A DNA stretch of 64,000 nt from Georgenia daeguensis (lineage in GTDB: Bacteria > Actinomycetota > Actinomycetes > Actinomycetales > Actinomycetaceae): assembly GCF_039537705.1 (NCBI RefSeq), contig NZ_BAABBA010000016.1, positions 34,135 to 98,134 on the forward strand. Reading direction: 5' to 3'. Both the position numbers and the translations under genes were made by a program. A model generated the notes under the pieces. That model was not told where the DNA came from and made no database searches. It worked only from the letters and a program-made list of their open reading frames with translations. This document shows positions 15,511-24,343 of the stretch, one piece after another; within the stretch, counting starts at the first letter, position 1; every line of letters begins with the position of its first letter.

Positions 15511-16142
15511 CCTCCTCCGCCACCGCCCCCCGCCCGACCGCCAAGGAGCGGAAGACGCAGGCCCGCGCCGCGCGCGCACGGGCGGAGAGCGCGGTCGCTG
15601 CGCGCCGCGCACGCCACCGGCGCATCGCCTGGGTCGTCGGCCTGCTCGTCGTGGTCGCCGTCGTGGCCCTCGGACTGGCCAGCTCCCGCCAGACGTCCTC
15701 CGAGGGCACCCGCCTGGCCCCCGACTTCACCCTGCCGACCACGTCCGGCGGCACCGTCAGCCTGTCCGACCTCCGCGGCTCGCCGGTGGTGCTGTACTTC
15801 AACGAGGGTGCCGGGTGCGCGTCCTGCACGGTGCAGATGGTCGAGATCGAGAAGGAGCCCGGGTTCGCCGAGGCCGGGATCACGGTGCTGCCCGTCGTGA
15901 TGAGCACCGCCGAGCAGATGCTGGCCGACATGCAGCGCTACGGCGCGACCACGCCGTACCTCCTCGACGACGGCACCGTCTCCGAGGCCTACGGCACCCT
16001 GGGAACCGGCATGCACGAGGGCCTGCCCGGGCACGGCTTCGTGCTGATCGACGGCGAGGGCAACCAGCTGTGGCAGGGCGAGTACCCCTCCATGTGGCTG
16101 GAGCCGGGCCAGCTGCTGCACGAGGTCACCTCGCGCCTCTGA
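15507..16142 (+). CDS. Membrane-anchored peroxiredoxin/redoxin (AhpC-TSA family)
   Basis: A 211-residue protein with a basic, Ala/Arg-rich N-terminus, one transmembrane helix (about residues 38-58, WVVGLLVVVAVVALGLA), and an extracytoplasmic redoxin domain: APDFTLPTTSGGTVSLSDLRG, VVLYFNEGAGCASCTVQM with a GCASC pair where the peroxidatic cysteine lies, and GFVLIDGEGNQLWQGEYPSM. It likely receives electrons from the CcdA-like protein encoded just upstream (four-base overlap) and reduces proteins or peroxides outside the membrane. The CxxC arrangement is closer to thioredoxin-like redoxins than to classical AhpC. Confidence 0.87.
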   Translation: MTSSATAPRPTAKERKTQARAARARAESAVAARRARHRRIAWVVGLLVVVAVVALGLASSRQTSSEGTRLAPDFTLPTTSGGTVSLSDLRGSPVVLYFNEGAGCASCTVQMVEIEKEPGFAEAGITVLPVVMSTAEQMLADMQRYGATTPYLLDDGTVSEAYGTLGTGMHEGLPGHGFVLIDGEGNQLWQGEYPSMWLEPGQLLHEVTSRL

Positions 16143-16366
16143 CGACCCCGTGCCGGACGACGCCGCCGGTGCGACGCCTGGCGGCCGCGCCAGACCGGCC
16201 GGGCACCCTTCTATGAAGAGTCGATGAAGTTCGGGGACGTGGCTGGCGGTGCTCGAGCGAACCTTGTTGACTCGAGAGCGCACCCGGGAGCCGACCCGCG
16301 CTCGGTCGCGCCCGACGAACCCGGTCCCACCGGCGCAGCCGATGAGACCCCGATCAAGAAGGACCT

Positions 16367-17011
16367 ATGACTCTCAAGAACCGTCTGCTGACCCTTGGTG
16401 GCGCCGTCACCCTCGCCCTGACCCTGGCCGCGTGCGGCGGCGGCACCGAGGAGGCGGGCGATCCGGTCGCGGAGACGACGACGGCGACCGCGGGCACGAC
16501 CGCGACGTCGTCGGGCGCCCCGGCCGACGGTGAGGTTGACGCCGCGCACAACGACGCCGACACGATGTTCGCGCAGATGATGATCGTCCACCACGAGGGT
16601 GCCATCGAGATGGCCGACCTGGCGGTGGAGAAGGCCGGGTCGGAGGAGGTCCGGACCCTCGCGGAGGGCATCTCCGCAGCGCAGGGCCCTGAGATCGAGC
16701 AGATGACGTCCTGGCTGGAGGCCTGGGGCGAGGACTCCGCGCCCATGGGCGGCATGGAGGGCCACGGCGGCATGGACATGGAGGGCATGAGCCAGGAGGA
16801 GGCCATGGCCGAGCTCGAGGGTCTTTCCGGCGCCGAGTTCGACCAGCGCTTCCTCGAGCTGATGATCGCCCACCACCAGGGCGCGGTCGAGATGTCCGAG
16901 ACGGAGCTGGCCGACGGCGAGAACCCGCAGGCCCTGGAGCTGGCCCAGAAGATCATCGACGACCAGCAGGCCGAGATCGCCGAGATGGAGCAGATGCTGG
17001 AGAGCCTCTGA
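16367..17011 (+). CDS. DUF305 lipoprotein, putative copper-binding
   Basis: A 214-residue lipoprotein. The signal peptide ends in the lipobox LAAC (Cys near residue 23), followed by a Thr/Ala linker. Two DUF305 repeats are visible: MFAQMMIVHHEGAIEMADLA and RFLELMIAHHQGAVEMSETE, each with the paired His and Met residues, separated by a Met/His/Gly loop (MGGMEGHGGMDMEGM). Related DUF305 proteins such as cyanobacterial CopM bind copper, and the loop looks like a metal site. The gene precedes a two-component system by 32 bases and follows the redoxin genes, supporting a role in extracellular copper handling. Confidence 0.88.
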   Translation: MTLKNRLLTLGGAVTLALTLAACGGGTEEAGDPVAETTTATAGTTATSSGAPADGEVDAAHNDADTMFAQMMIVHHEGAIEMADLAVEKAGSEEVRTLAEGISAAQGPEIEQMTSWLEAWGEDSAPMGGMEGHGGMDMEGMSQEEAMAELEGLSGAEFDQRFLELMIAHHQGAVEMSETELADGENPQALELAQKIIDDQQAEIAEMEQMLESL

Positions 17012-17043
17012 CGGCTGACGGCGTCGCGGACGAAGATGGAGCG

Positions 17044-17769
17044 ATGACGGAGACCTCGGCCGGCCCGCGGGGAGCGACCCGGGTCCTGGTCGTCGACGAC
17101 GAGGCGCCGCTGGCTCAGGTGGTGGCCAGCTACCTGCGGCGCGACGGCTTCGACGTCCGCGTCACGGGCGACGGTCGGGAGGCCGTCGAGCTGGCCCGCG
17201 AGTGGGACCCCGGCGTGATGGTGCTGGACCTGGGGCTGCCCGGGACGGACGGGATCGAGGTGTGCCGCGCCGTCCGCACCTTCTCGGACTGCTACATCGT
17301 GATGCTGACCGCCCGCACCGAGGAGGTCGACAAGCTGGTCGGGCTCTCGGTGGGGGCGGACGACTACGTCACCAAACCCTTCAGTCCGCGCGAGCTGATG
17401 GCGCGGGTCCGGGCGATGCTGCGCCGGCCGAGGCAGCCGGTCGACGCCGCGCGCGACGTCCCGGAGCCCCTGTCGTTCGGCAGCCTCACCCTCGACGTCG
17501 GCGGCCGGGAGGTGCACGTCGACGGCTCGCCGGTGGAGCTCACCCGCACCGAGTTCGACGTCCTCGCCGCCCTGGCGACGAACCCGCGGATGGTCTTCAG
17601 CCGCCACCAGCTCGTGGAGGCGGTCTGGGGCCCCGGCTGGGTCGGCGACGAGCACCTCGTGGACGTCCACATCGGGCACGTGCGCCGCAAGCTCGGGGAC
17701 CCGCCCGCGGAGCCCAGGTTCATCAGGACGGTCCGGGGCGTCGGCTACCGGATGGGCACGGGCGAGTGA
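17044..17769 (+). CDS. OmpR-family response regulator
   Basis: A 241-residue response regulator. The receiver domain has acidic pocket VVDDEAP, phospho-acceptor Asp in VMVLDLGLPG, and Lys in VTKPFSP. The C-terminal winged helix (about 140-238) includes LTRTEFDVLAAL, VDVHIGHVRRKLGD and the wing VRGVGYRMG. The stop overlaps the GTG start of the sensor kinase gene (GTGA), a standard operon. Because DUF305, CopB and SodC genes precede it, the likely signal is copper or envelope redox stress, comparable to CopRS/CusRS; this is inferred from context. Confidence 0.93.
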   Translation: MTETSAGPRGATRVLVVDDEAPLAQVVASYLRRDGFDVRVTGDGREAVELAREWDPGVMVLDLGLPGTDGIEVCRAVRTFSDCYIVMLTARTEEVDKLVGLSVGADDYVTKPFSPRELMARVRAMLRRPRQPVDAARDVPEPLSFGSLTLDVGGREVHVDGSPVELTRTEFDVLAALATNPRMVFSRHQLVEAVWGPGWVGDEHLVDVHIGHVRRKLGDPPAEPRFIRTVRGVGYRMGTGE

Positions 17770-18899
17770 GGCCGCTGAGCCGCTGGGGGCTCGGCGCGCG
17801 GCTGCTCGCGGCGATCATCGCGGTCGTGCTCGTCGCGGCCTCGACCGCGCTCGCGATCGCCGTCGTCATCGGCCCCGTGCTGTTCCACGACCACCTGCTC
17901 CTGGCCGGCGGGGAGGACAACGTCGTCGAGCACGCGGAGAGGGCCTTCGACGACGCCTCCGCGATCTCGCTCTCCCTCGCTCTCCTCGCAGGGCTCGCCA
18001 CGTCCGTGGTCGTCAGCGTCTTCCTGACCCGGCGGATCGCGCGGTCGCTCGGGAGCGTCCGCCAGGCAGCCGGTCGCGTGGCCGACGGTGACTACGCCGT
18101 CCGGGTGCCCGAGGTCGGCATGGGGGCGGAGTTCGACGATCTCGCGCGAGCCTTCAACACCATGGCCACGGACCTGGAGCGGATCGAGCAGACCCGCACC
18201 CGGCTGCTGGCTGACCTGGCCCACGAGATGCGCACGCCGGTGGCGACCCTGGACGCCTACCTCGAGGCGATCCAGGACGGGTTCGAGCGCGCCGACGCCG
18301 GCACGCTGGTCATGATGCGTGAGCAGGTCGGCCGTCTCGCCCGCCTCGCGGAGGACATCAGCCTGGTCACGACGGCGGAGGAGGGGCGGCTGAGCATGCG
18401 CCGGGAACCCGTCGAGGTGGGTGAGCTCGTCAGTGCCGCCGTCACCCAGGCGGGCGCGCGCTACGCCGCCGAGGGGGTCGAGCTCACGGTCCGTGCGCCC
18501 GACGACGCCCGGCGCACGGTCCTGATGGCCGACCCGGACCGGCTGGGCCAGCTCCTGACGAACCTGCTCGACAACGCCCTGCGCCACACCCCCACCGGGG
18601 GGCGGGTGGAGGCCGGCGCGGAGCGCGCGGGCGGCGTCGTCCGGCTGCGGGTCGCCGACACCGGGACGGGGATCGCCGCCGAGCACCTGTCCCACGTGTT
18701 CGAACGGTTCTACCGCGCGGACTCCGCCCGTGACCGCGCGCACGGGGGGTCCGGCGTGGGCCTCGCGATCGTGCGGTCCATCGCACGCGCCCACGGCGGC
18801 CGGGTGACGGTCGAGAGCGAGGGGGCCGGCCGTGGTGCGGTCTTCACCGTGGAACTGCCCGTCAGAAACCCCGCGAACGCCTCTCGTCGGCGTGACTGA
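17766..18899 (+). CDS. Two-component sensor histidine kinase (HAMP-HisKA-HATPase)
   Basis: A 377-residue membrane kinase, GTG start at 17766 overlapping the regulator stop. It has TM1 (about 10-32), a very short extracytoplasmic loop containing His residues (LFHDHLLLAGG, VEHAERAF), TM2 (about 60-80), HAMP (RRIARSLGSVRQAAGRVADG), HisKA with phospho-His in LADLAHEMRTPV, and the N box LLTNLLDNALRHT, G1 VADTGTGIAAEH, F box VFERFYRAD and G2 GGSGVGLAI. The short sensor loop leaves little room for a folded ligand domain, so it may sense metal through the loop or membrane state. Confidence 0.92.
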   Translation: MRPLSRWGLGARLLAAIIAVVLVAASTALAIAVVIGPVLFHDHLLLAGGEDNVVEHAERAFDDASAISLSLALLAGLATSVVVSVFLTRRIARSLGSVRQAAGRVADGDYAVRVPEVGMGAEFDDLARAFNTMATDLERIEQTRTRLLADLAHEMRTPVATLDAYLEAIQDGFERADAGTLVMMREQVGRLARLAEDISLVTTAEEGRLSMRREPVEVGELVSAAVTQAGARYAAEGVELTVRAPDDARRTVLMADPDRLGQLLTNLLDNALRHTPTGGRVEAGAERAGGVVRLRVADTGTGIAAEHLSHVFERFYRADSARDRAHGGSGVGLAIVRSIARAHGGRVTVESEGAGRGAVFTVELPVRNPANASRRRD

Positions 18900-19016
18900 C
18901 TCGCACCGTCGCGTCGCCCTCGCCCTCGCGTCGCCCTCACCGGCGCGGTCCTCCTCGCGCCGCCCTCCGCCACCGTCACGGGCCGGCGGGCAGGGCGTCG
19001 CGGCGTAGCCCGGTAC

Positions 19017-20435
19017 CTACATGTCCTCGAGCTGGCGGCCCCTCGTCTCCGGCACGAACCTCAGCACGAAGAAGAAGGAGAGCAGCGCGCAGGCCGTGTA
19101 GAAGCCGTACGCGAACGACAGCCCGATCTCCGCCATCTTGGGGAAGGACGTCGAGATCGCGAAGTTCGCCAGCCACTGCGCGGCGGCCGCGAGCCCCAGC
19201 GCGGTGCCCCGGATCCGGTTGTTGAACATCTCGCCGAGCAGCACCCACACCGCCGGCCCCCAGGACATCCCGAAGAAGACGACGAAGCCGTTGGCGGCGA
19301 GCAGGGCGATCACCCCCTGGGTGTCGCCGAGCACCGGCTCGAGCACGCCTTGCGCGTTCTCCACGAGGTCCGCGGTGCCGAACACGACGGCGAGGAGGCC
19401 GAGCGTCACGAACATGCCCGCCGAGCCGATGAGCAGGAGCTTGCGGCGGCCGATGCGGTCGATGAGCGCGATGGCGACCACCGTCACCACGATGTTCGTC
19501 ACCGACGTGATGACCGTCTGCGTGAGGGCGTCAGCCTCGGTGAACCCCACCGACTGCCACAGCGTGGAGGAGTAGTAGAAGATCACGTTGATGCCCACGA
19601 ACTGCTGGAACACGGACAGGGCGATGCCGATCCAGACGATGGGCAGCAGGCCGCCCCCGCCGGGCTTGCGCAGGTCGGCGAACGAGGTCCGGCGCTCCTC
19701 CCGGAGCGTTCGGCGGATCTCCTCGATCCGCTCGCGCACTCCGGTGGTGAGGACCTGGCTGAGCACGGCGTGCGCCTGCTCGTGCTGCCCCTTGGCCACG
19801 AGGTAGCGCGGCGACTCCGGGATCTGCAGGGACAGCACCCCGTAGGCGACGGCGGGCACCAGCTCGGCCCAGAACATCCAGCGCCACGCCTCCTGGCCGA
19901 GCCAGAGCTCCTCCGCCGCCCCGCCGGCGACGCCGGCGAGGAACGCGTCGGAGAGGAGGGCGACGAAGATGCCGGTGACGATCGCCAGCTGCTGCAGCGA
20001 CCCGAGTCGTCCCCGCACCGCTGCCGGCGAGATCTCCGCGATGTACGCCGGCGCGATGACCGAGGCGGCCCCGACGCCGAGGCCGCCGACCACGCGCCAC
20101 ACGATGAGGTCCCAGGGGCCGAACGCGATGCCGGAGCCGAGCGCGCTGACGCTGAACAGGACGGCGGCGAGCACCATGACCCGGATGCGCCCCCAGCGGT
20201 CGGCCAGCCGCCCGGCGAGGTAGGCGCCGACGATGCACCCCAGCAGGGCGGAGGAGACGACGAAGCCCGTCAGCCCCGCGCCCATCCCGAACTGCTCGCG
20301 GACCGCGACGACCGTGCCGTTGATCACCGCGGTGTCGAAGCCGAAGAGGAACCCGCCCAGGGCCGCGACGGCGGCCAGCAGCACCACCCTGCCGGTGTTG
20401 AACTCCTCGCGGACACCGATCGTCTCGCCGGCCAT
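19017..20435 (-). CDS. MFS sugar transporter (sugar porter family)
   Basis: A 472-residue, 12-helix sugar/H+ symporter of the glucose/galactose/xylose porter family. Signature motifs are present: GRLADRWGRIR between helices 2 and 3, IPESPRYLV before the central loop, QQFVGINVIFYYSSTLW in helix 7, RIGRRKLLLIG between helices 8 and 9, and the terminal PETRGRQLEDM. ATG start at 20435; GAGGAGG lies just upstream. It stands alone, convergent with the histidine kinase gene. Sugar specificity cannot be read from sequence. Confidence 0.93.
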   Translation of the reverse strand: MAGETIGVREEFNTGRVVLLAAVAALGGFLFGFDTAVINGTVVAVREQFGMGAGLTGFVVSSALLGCIVGAYLAGRLADRWGRIRVMVLAAVLFSVSALGSGIAFGPWDLIVWRVVGGLGVGAASVIAPAYIAEISPAAVRGRLGSLQQLAIVTGIFVALLSDAFLAGVAGGAAEELWLGQEAWRWMFWAELVPAVAYGVLSLQIPESPRYLVAKGQHEQAHAVLSQVLTTGVRERIEEIRRTLREERRTSFADLRKPGGGGLLPIVWIGIALSVFQQFVGINVIFYYSSTLWQSVGFTEADALTQTVITSVTNIVVTVVAIALIDRIGRRKLLLIGSAGMFVTLGLLAVVFGTADLVENAQGVLEPVLGDTQGVIALLAANGFVVFFGMSWGPAVWVLLGEMFNNRIRGTALGLAAAAQWLANFAISTSFPKMAEIGLSFAYGFYTACALLSFFFVLRFVPETRGRQLEDM

Positions 20436-20614
20436 GGTCAGCCTCCTCGCTGGACGGAGCGATGCAGTGGTCTATCACGTGCAGGCGCGCCCCGCGCGGC
20501 GAAGCCCGGTCTCGCGCACGGCGGCGTGACCCGATCGAGACCCGGGGACGGCAGCACCGGTGAGACACTCAGGCAGCGGCGCGACGGTGCGCCGCACGCT
20601 CGGAGGAGGCGGTC

Positions 20615-21541
20615 ATGACGCTGCCCACGCCGGCCCTGCCCGGCCACCCGCACCGGCCCGGCTCGGGCCGGAGGTCCTGGTCCGTCTCCGCCGTCGCCGC
20701 GCTCGCCCTGGTGACCGGCTGCGGGGGCGGCGCCGGGCCGACCCCGGACCCGGGGACGACGGCGCCCCCGACCGCGCCGAGCCCCACCGCCGCGCCGACC
20801 TCGACCCCCGCGCCCACGGCGACGTCCGAGGAGCCGGCCCCCTCCGAGGTGGCTGTCTACTACCTCGTCGACACCCGCACGGGGTTCCGGCTCGCGCGCG
20901 AGCTCCGGGAGGTCGCCGGCGACCCGCTGGTGGGCGCCGTGGAGGCGATGATCGAGGGACCCACGGACCCCGACTACGCCACGACGTGGAACCCGGGCAC
21001 CGAGGTGCTCTCGGTCGAGCAGGACCAGGGGACGATCACGGTCGACCTCTCCGAGGACGCGCGCACCGCGAACGCGGGCTCGGAGGCCGCGGCCCTGATG
21101 GTTCAGCAGCTCGTGCACACCGTCGTCGAGGCGGCCGGGCAGGACGCGTCCGTCCAGCTGCTGATCGACGGCGAGCCGGCCGGCGAGCTCTGGGGCGTCC
21201 TGACGTGGGACGAGCCAGTCGCGCCCGCGGACCCGGCGGAGGTGCGCGTCCTGGTCCAGATCGACCGGCCCGTCGAGGGCGCCGAGGTGACCTCCCCGGT
21301 CACCGTCAGCGGCGAGGCGAACGCGTTCGAGGCGAACGTGCCCTGGCGGGTCCTGACGCCCGAGGGTGCCGCGGTGGCCTCCGGCTTCACGATGACGACC
21401 GCGGGGCAGGAGTTCGCTCCCTTCTCCTTCGAGGTGGAGCTCGAGCCCGGCAGCTACGTCGTCGAGATCTCCGAGGACGATCCGTCCGGCGGCGCGGGCG
21501 GGACGCCCATGACGGACACCCGCTCGATCACCGTCCGCTGA
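20615..21541 (+). CDS. GerMN/Gmad2-domain lipoprotein
   Basis: A 308-residue exported lipoprotein: ATG 20615 behind GGAGGAGG, hydrophobic signal, lipobox LVTGC at about residue 36, then a long Pro/Thr/Ala linker. The GerMN domain (about 78-200) contains YYLVDTRTGFRLARELREV and a TIEGP-like block MIEGPTDPDY; the C-terminal Gmad2 Ig-like domain begins near VQIDRPVEGAEVTSPVTVSG. GerMN/Gmad2 proteins were named from spore germination genes but occur widely in non-sporulating actinobacteria as surface proteins of unclear role. Confidence 0.87.
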   Translation: MTLPTPALPGHPHRPGSGRRSWSVSAVAALALVTGCGGGAGPTPDPGTTAPPTAPSPTAAPTSTPAPTATSEEPAPSEVAVYYLVDTRTGFRLARELREVAGDPLVGAVEAMIEGPTDPDYATTWNPGTEVLSVEQDQGTITVDLSEDARTANAGSEAAALMVQQLVHTVVEAAGQDASVQLLIDGEPAGELWGVLTWDEPVAPADPAEVRVLVQIDRPVEGAEVTSPVTVSGEANAFEANVPWRVLTPEGAAVASGFTMTTAGQEFAPFSFEVELEPGSYVVEISEDDPSGGAGGTPMTDTRSITVR

Positions 21542-21592
21542 TCACGTATCGCACCATGTGCCCTGCCCGGACGGCCGGTCCGGGGGCGCGGT

Positions 21593-22378
21593 TCACGGTC
21601 CTGCCGGACCGCGGACGGCGTAGCGCAGCCGGAGCCGTCCGCCGCCCGGCTCCTCCACCGAGATGAGGTCCAGCCGCACCGGCCACTCGCCGGGGCGGAG
21701 CGGCGGGGCGTCGAAGAGGGACGGCGTGCCGCGGCCGCCGATCGCGGCAGGCAGCACCTCCAGGTCCACCTCGTCGACGAGCCCCGCGCGCAGGAGGGCA
21801 CCGCCCAGGCGGCCCCCGCCAGTGCTCACCACCGTCCGCACGCCCAGGCGCCGCGCGAGCACGCCGAGCGCCCGCGCCAGGTCCACCCGGGGCCCGCCCA
21901 CCACGAGGTAGGGGATCCCTTGGTCGCGCAGCCGTGCCAGGTGCGCGCCCGGCGCGGCGCGGCTGGTCAGCACGAGCGCGTGCCACCCCGCCCAGCCGGG
22001 CTCGGACAGCTCGGCGTACCGCAGATCGACCCGGCCCCGCCCGTCGACGACGGTGAACCAGCGCCGACCGGGAACGTCCACCACCGCAGCGGGGAGGAAG
22101 GCGTCGTCGGCGTCGGCGGCGCTCCCGCCGCGCCCGGGCGCCTCGGGCGGGGCGGACCCGTCCACGCCGGGCGAGGGCACGAACGAGCCGCTTCCCTCGA
22201 GAAGGACGTCCGGGTCGTGGGTACGCCGGACCCAGGCGTACGGGTCCCCGACTCCGGCCGCGACGGCGTCCCAGCGGGCGTCACCGGCCAGCAGGCTCAC
22301 GCCCGGCGCGATCGTCAGGCGCCCGTCGACCGAGACGACGTTGTGCGTGACGACCCTGGGCGCCCTCATGTTTCCCAT
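21593..22378 (-). CDS. RibD C-terminal-type reductase (dihydrofolate reductase-like family)
   Basis: A 261-residue protein of the RibD_C/DHFR-like fold. Family signs are VTHNVVSVDGRLTIAPGVSLL at the N-terminus, VLTSRAAPGAHLARLRDQGIPYLVVGG, and the NADPH-site block VRTVVSTGGGRLGGALLRAGLVDEVDLEVLPAAIGGRGTP (split here for length: VSTGGGRLGGALLRAGL then VDEVDLEVLPAAIGGRG). Such stand-alone proteins reduce small heterocycles; whether this one acts in riboflavin synthesis is not shown, since no other rib genes are near. Start could be ATG 22378 or 22369 (MRAPRV). Confidence 0.85.
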   Translation of the reverse strand: MGNMRAPRVVTHNVVSVDGRLTIAPGVSLLAGDARWDAVAAGVGDPYAWVRRTHDPDVLLEGSGSFVPSPGVDGSAPPEAPGRGGSAADADDAFLPAAVVDVPGRRWFTVVDGRGRVDLRYAELSEPGWAGWHALVLTSRAAPGAHLARLRDQGIPYLVVGGPRVDLARALGVLARRLGVRTVVSTGGGRLGGALLRAGLVDEVDLEVLPAAIGGRGTPSLFDAPPLRPGEWPVRLDLISVEEPGGGRLRLRYAVRGPAGP

Positions 22379-22421
22379 CGTGCGCCGGGCGGCGGGTTGC
22401 GGTGCTCGTTACGGTGGGCCG

Positions 22422-23057
22422 ATGCGTCCCCGACCGGCTGCAGGCCGCCCCACGCGCTGGCGCTTCGCCGGCAGCATCACCGGCCTCGGGACGCGCGAGG
22501 GCACCCGCGCCGTGGTCGGGCACTGGCCGGTCTCGCCGTTCGGCCCGTTCGCCGACGTCATGGTCGAGCGCGCGGACGGGCACCGGCTCCTGCTCGCCCC
22601 GGACGACCGCGTGGCGGAGTTCGTGGCCGCCACCTACGTCTTCGACGAGGTCGTGACCGTACCCGTGACCGTCTCGGTCGGCGGCGCCCGCTACGCCGTC
22701 CGTGCCGGACCGCTGGACCTCTGGTTCGTCGTCGGCCGGCGCACCGCGCTCGGCCACCTGCTGCGATCCGTCCCCGCCCCGCTGTCCGAGAGCCCGGGCT
22801 GGGCACGCCTGACGGACCGCGTCGCCGGCGTCGTGCTGCCCGGCGTGCGCACCCTCGGGACCGCCGGCGGCGGGCGGCGCGAGTGGTACGCCGCCCGGGA
22901 CCTCCACCGCGTCGCCGCCGCCCGGCTGCGGTGGGACGGCACCGACCTCGGCGACCTGCGCCCCGTCGACCCGCCCGCCCGCTTCGGGTTCAGCTCCACC
23001 CCCGCCGGACCCAGCCACGTCACCGTGGTGAGCACCGTCGAGACCCCTCGGTCGTAG
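22422..23057 (+). CDS. Conserved hypothetical protein
   Basis: A 211-residue cytoplasmic protein with no signal peptide or helix-rich membrane stretch. Blocks such as GSITGLGTREGTRAVVGHW, SPFGPFADVMVERADGHR and FVAATYVFDEVV look like a conserved actinobacterial protein of unknown function, but I do not recognise a named domain. The start ATG 22422 has no ribosome site; a -10-like TACGGT at 22410-22415 places transcription start at or next to the ATG, suggesting a leaderless message. Divergent from the RibD-like gene. Confidence 0.75.
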   Translation: MRPRPAAGRPTRWRFAGSITGLGTREGTRAVVGHWPVSPFGPFADVMVERADGHRLLLAPDDRVAEFVAATYVFDEVVTVPVTVSVGGARYAVRAGPLDLWFVVGRRTALGHLLRSVPAPLSESPGWARLTDRVAGVVLPGVRTLGTAGGGRREWYAARDLHRVAAARLRWDGTDLGDLRPVDPPARFGFSSTPAGPSHVTVVSTVETPRS

Positions 23058-23094
23058 CGAGCGCCGGCGGTGCGGCGTGGAGGACGCACGCGCC

Positions 23095-24333
23095 TCAGGC
23101 GAAGGCCGACACCCCCGTCAGCGCCCGCCCGACGATGAGCTGGTTGACCTCCTGCGTGCCCTCGTAGGTGTACATGGCCTCGGCGTCTCCGAACAGCTTG
23201 GCCATCTCGTAGTCGGTGGTCATCCCGTTCCCGCCGAGCAGGCCGCGCCCCAGCGCCACCGTCTCGCGGGCGTGGGCGGTGCACGTGGCCTTGACCAGCG
23301 CGGCGTGCCCCATCTCCAGCGACCCCGCGTCCTGCAGCCGCGCCACCTGCACCATGAGGCCGAGCGACGACGCGGCGTTGCCGGCCATCCGGGCGAGCGA
23401 GTGCTGCACCAGCTGGAAGGCGGCGAGCGGCCGGCCGAACTGCTGGCGGTCGAGTGCGTAGGCGCGGGCGACGTCGAGCGCGGCGAGCTGCAGGCCCACC
23501 GCCTGCCAGCCCACCCAGGCGCGGGAGTGCCGCAGGACGGTGTTGACGGCGGCGAAGCCCACCGCCCCGGGCAGCCGGTTGCGCTCGGGCACCCGCACGC
23601 CGTCGAGAGTCACGTCGGCGTTGGGCATGATGCGCAGGCCGATCTTGTTGCGGATCAGCTCCGCGCGGAAGCCGGGCCGGCCGGTCTCCACGAGGAAGGC
23701 CCCGACCTGGCCGTCGGCCACGTCCCGGGCCCACACCACGGCGAAGTCGGCGACGGTGGCGAGCCCGATCCACCGCTTGGCGCCGTCGAGCACCCAGTGC
23801 GCCCCCTCGCGCCGCGCGGTCGTGGCCAGGCCCCCGGCGACGTCGGAGCCGTGCTCGGGCTCGGTGAGCGCGAAGGCGCCCAGCAGCTCCATGGTCGCGA
23901 GGCGCGGCAGGAGCTCGCGGCGCTGCTCCGGCGAGCCGAGCGCGGCGATCAGGCCGACGACCAGCTCGTTGTGCACACCCACCACGGTGGACAGCGAGAG
24001 GTCGGCGCGGGCGACCTCGGCGTGGACGAGGCCGCGGAACAGCGCGCTCACGGGCTCGAGCTGCAGGCCGCCGAGGCCGGCCCCGGCCAGGACCGGCAGC
24101 AGGTCGGCGGCGAACTCCTCGCGGTTCCAGTACCCGACGGACGGGCGGCGCACCTGGGCCTGCAGGAGGTCGTGCAGGACGCCCAGGCGGGCGCGCTCGG
24201 CGGCGGGGAGCAGCTCGGCGACGCCGAGGAGGTCCAGGTCCGCGAAGGCGCCGGCCGCCCGCGCGGGCAGGCTGGGCGTGGGTCGGTCGGTGGGCCCGGC
24301 GGCGGACGAGGCGCGGGGCAGGGTGTCGGTCAT
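23095..24333 (-). CDS. Acyl-CoA dehydrogenase
   Basis: A 412-residue flavoprotein dehydrogenase. Motifs in order: LSTVVGVHNELVVGLIAALG, the FAD/substrate block GAFALTEPEHGSDVAGGLATT, WVLDGAKRWIGLATVADFAVVWA, RAWVGWQAVGLQLAALDVARAYALDRQQFG split across two segments, and the C-terminal YTYEGTQEVNQLIVGRALTG, whose Glu is in the position of the catalytic base of glutaryl-CoA-dehydrogenase-like members. Its start is 10 bases after the stop of an SDR gene on the same strand, so both probably act in one beta-oxidation-like pathway. Confidence 0.92.
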   Translation of the reverse strand: MTDTLPRASSAAGPTDRPTPSLPARAAGAFADLDLLGVAELLPAAERARLGVLHDLLQAQVRRPSVGYWNREEFAADLLPVLAGAGLGGLQLEPVSALFRGLVHAEVARADLSLSTVVGVHNELVVGLIAALGSPEQRRELLPRLATMELLGAFALTEPEHGSDVAGGLATTARREGAHWVLDGAKRWIGLATVADFAVVWARDVADGQVGAFLVETGRPGFRAELIRNKIGLRIMPNADVTLDGVRVPERNRLPGAVGFAAVNTVLRHSRAWVGWQAVGLQLAALDVARAYALDRQQFGRPLAAFQLVQHSLARMAGNAASSLGLMVQVARLQDAGSLEMGHAALVKATCTAHARETVALGRGLLGGNGMTTDYEMAKLFGDAEAMYTYEGTQEVNQLIVGRALTGVSAFA

Positions 24334-24343
24334 CCTCGCCCCC

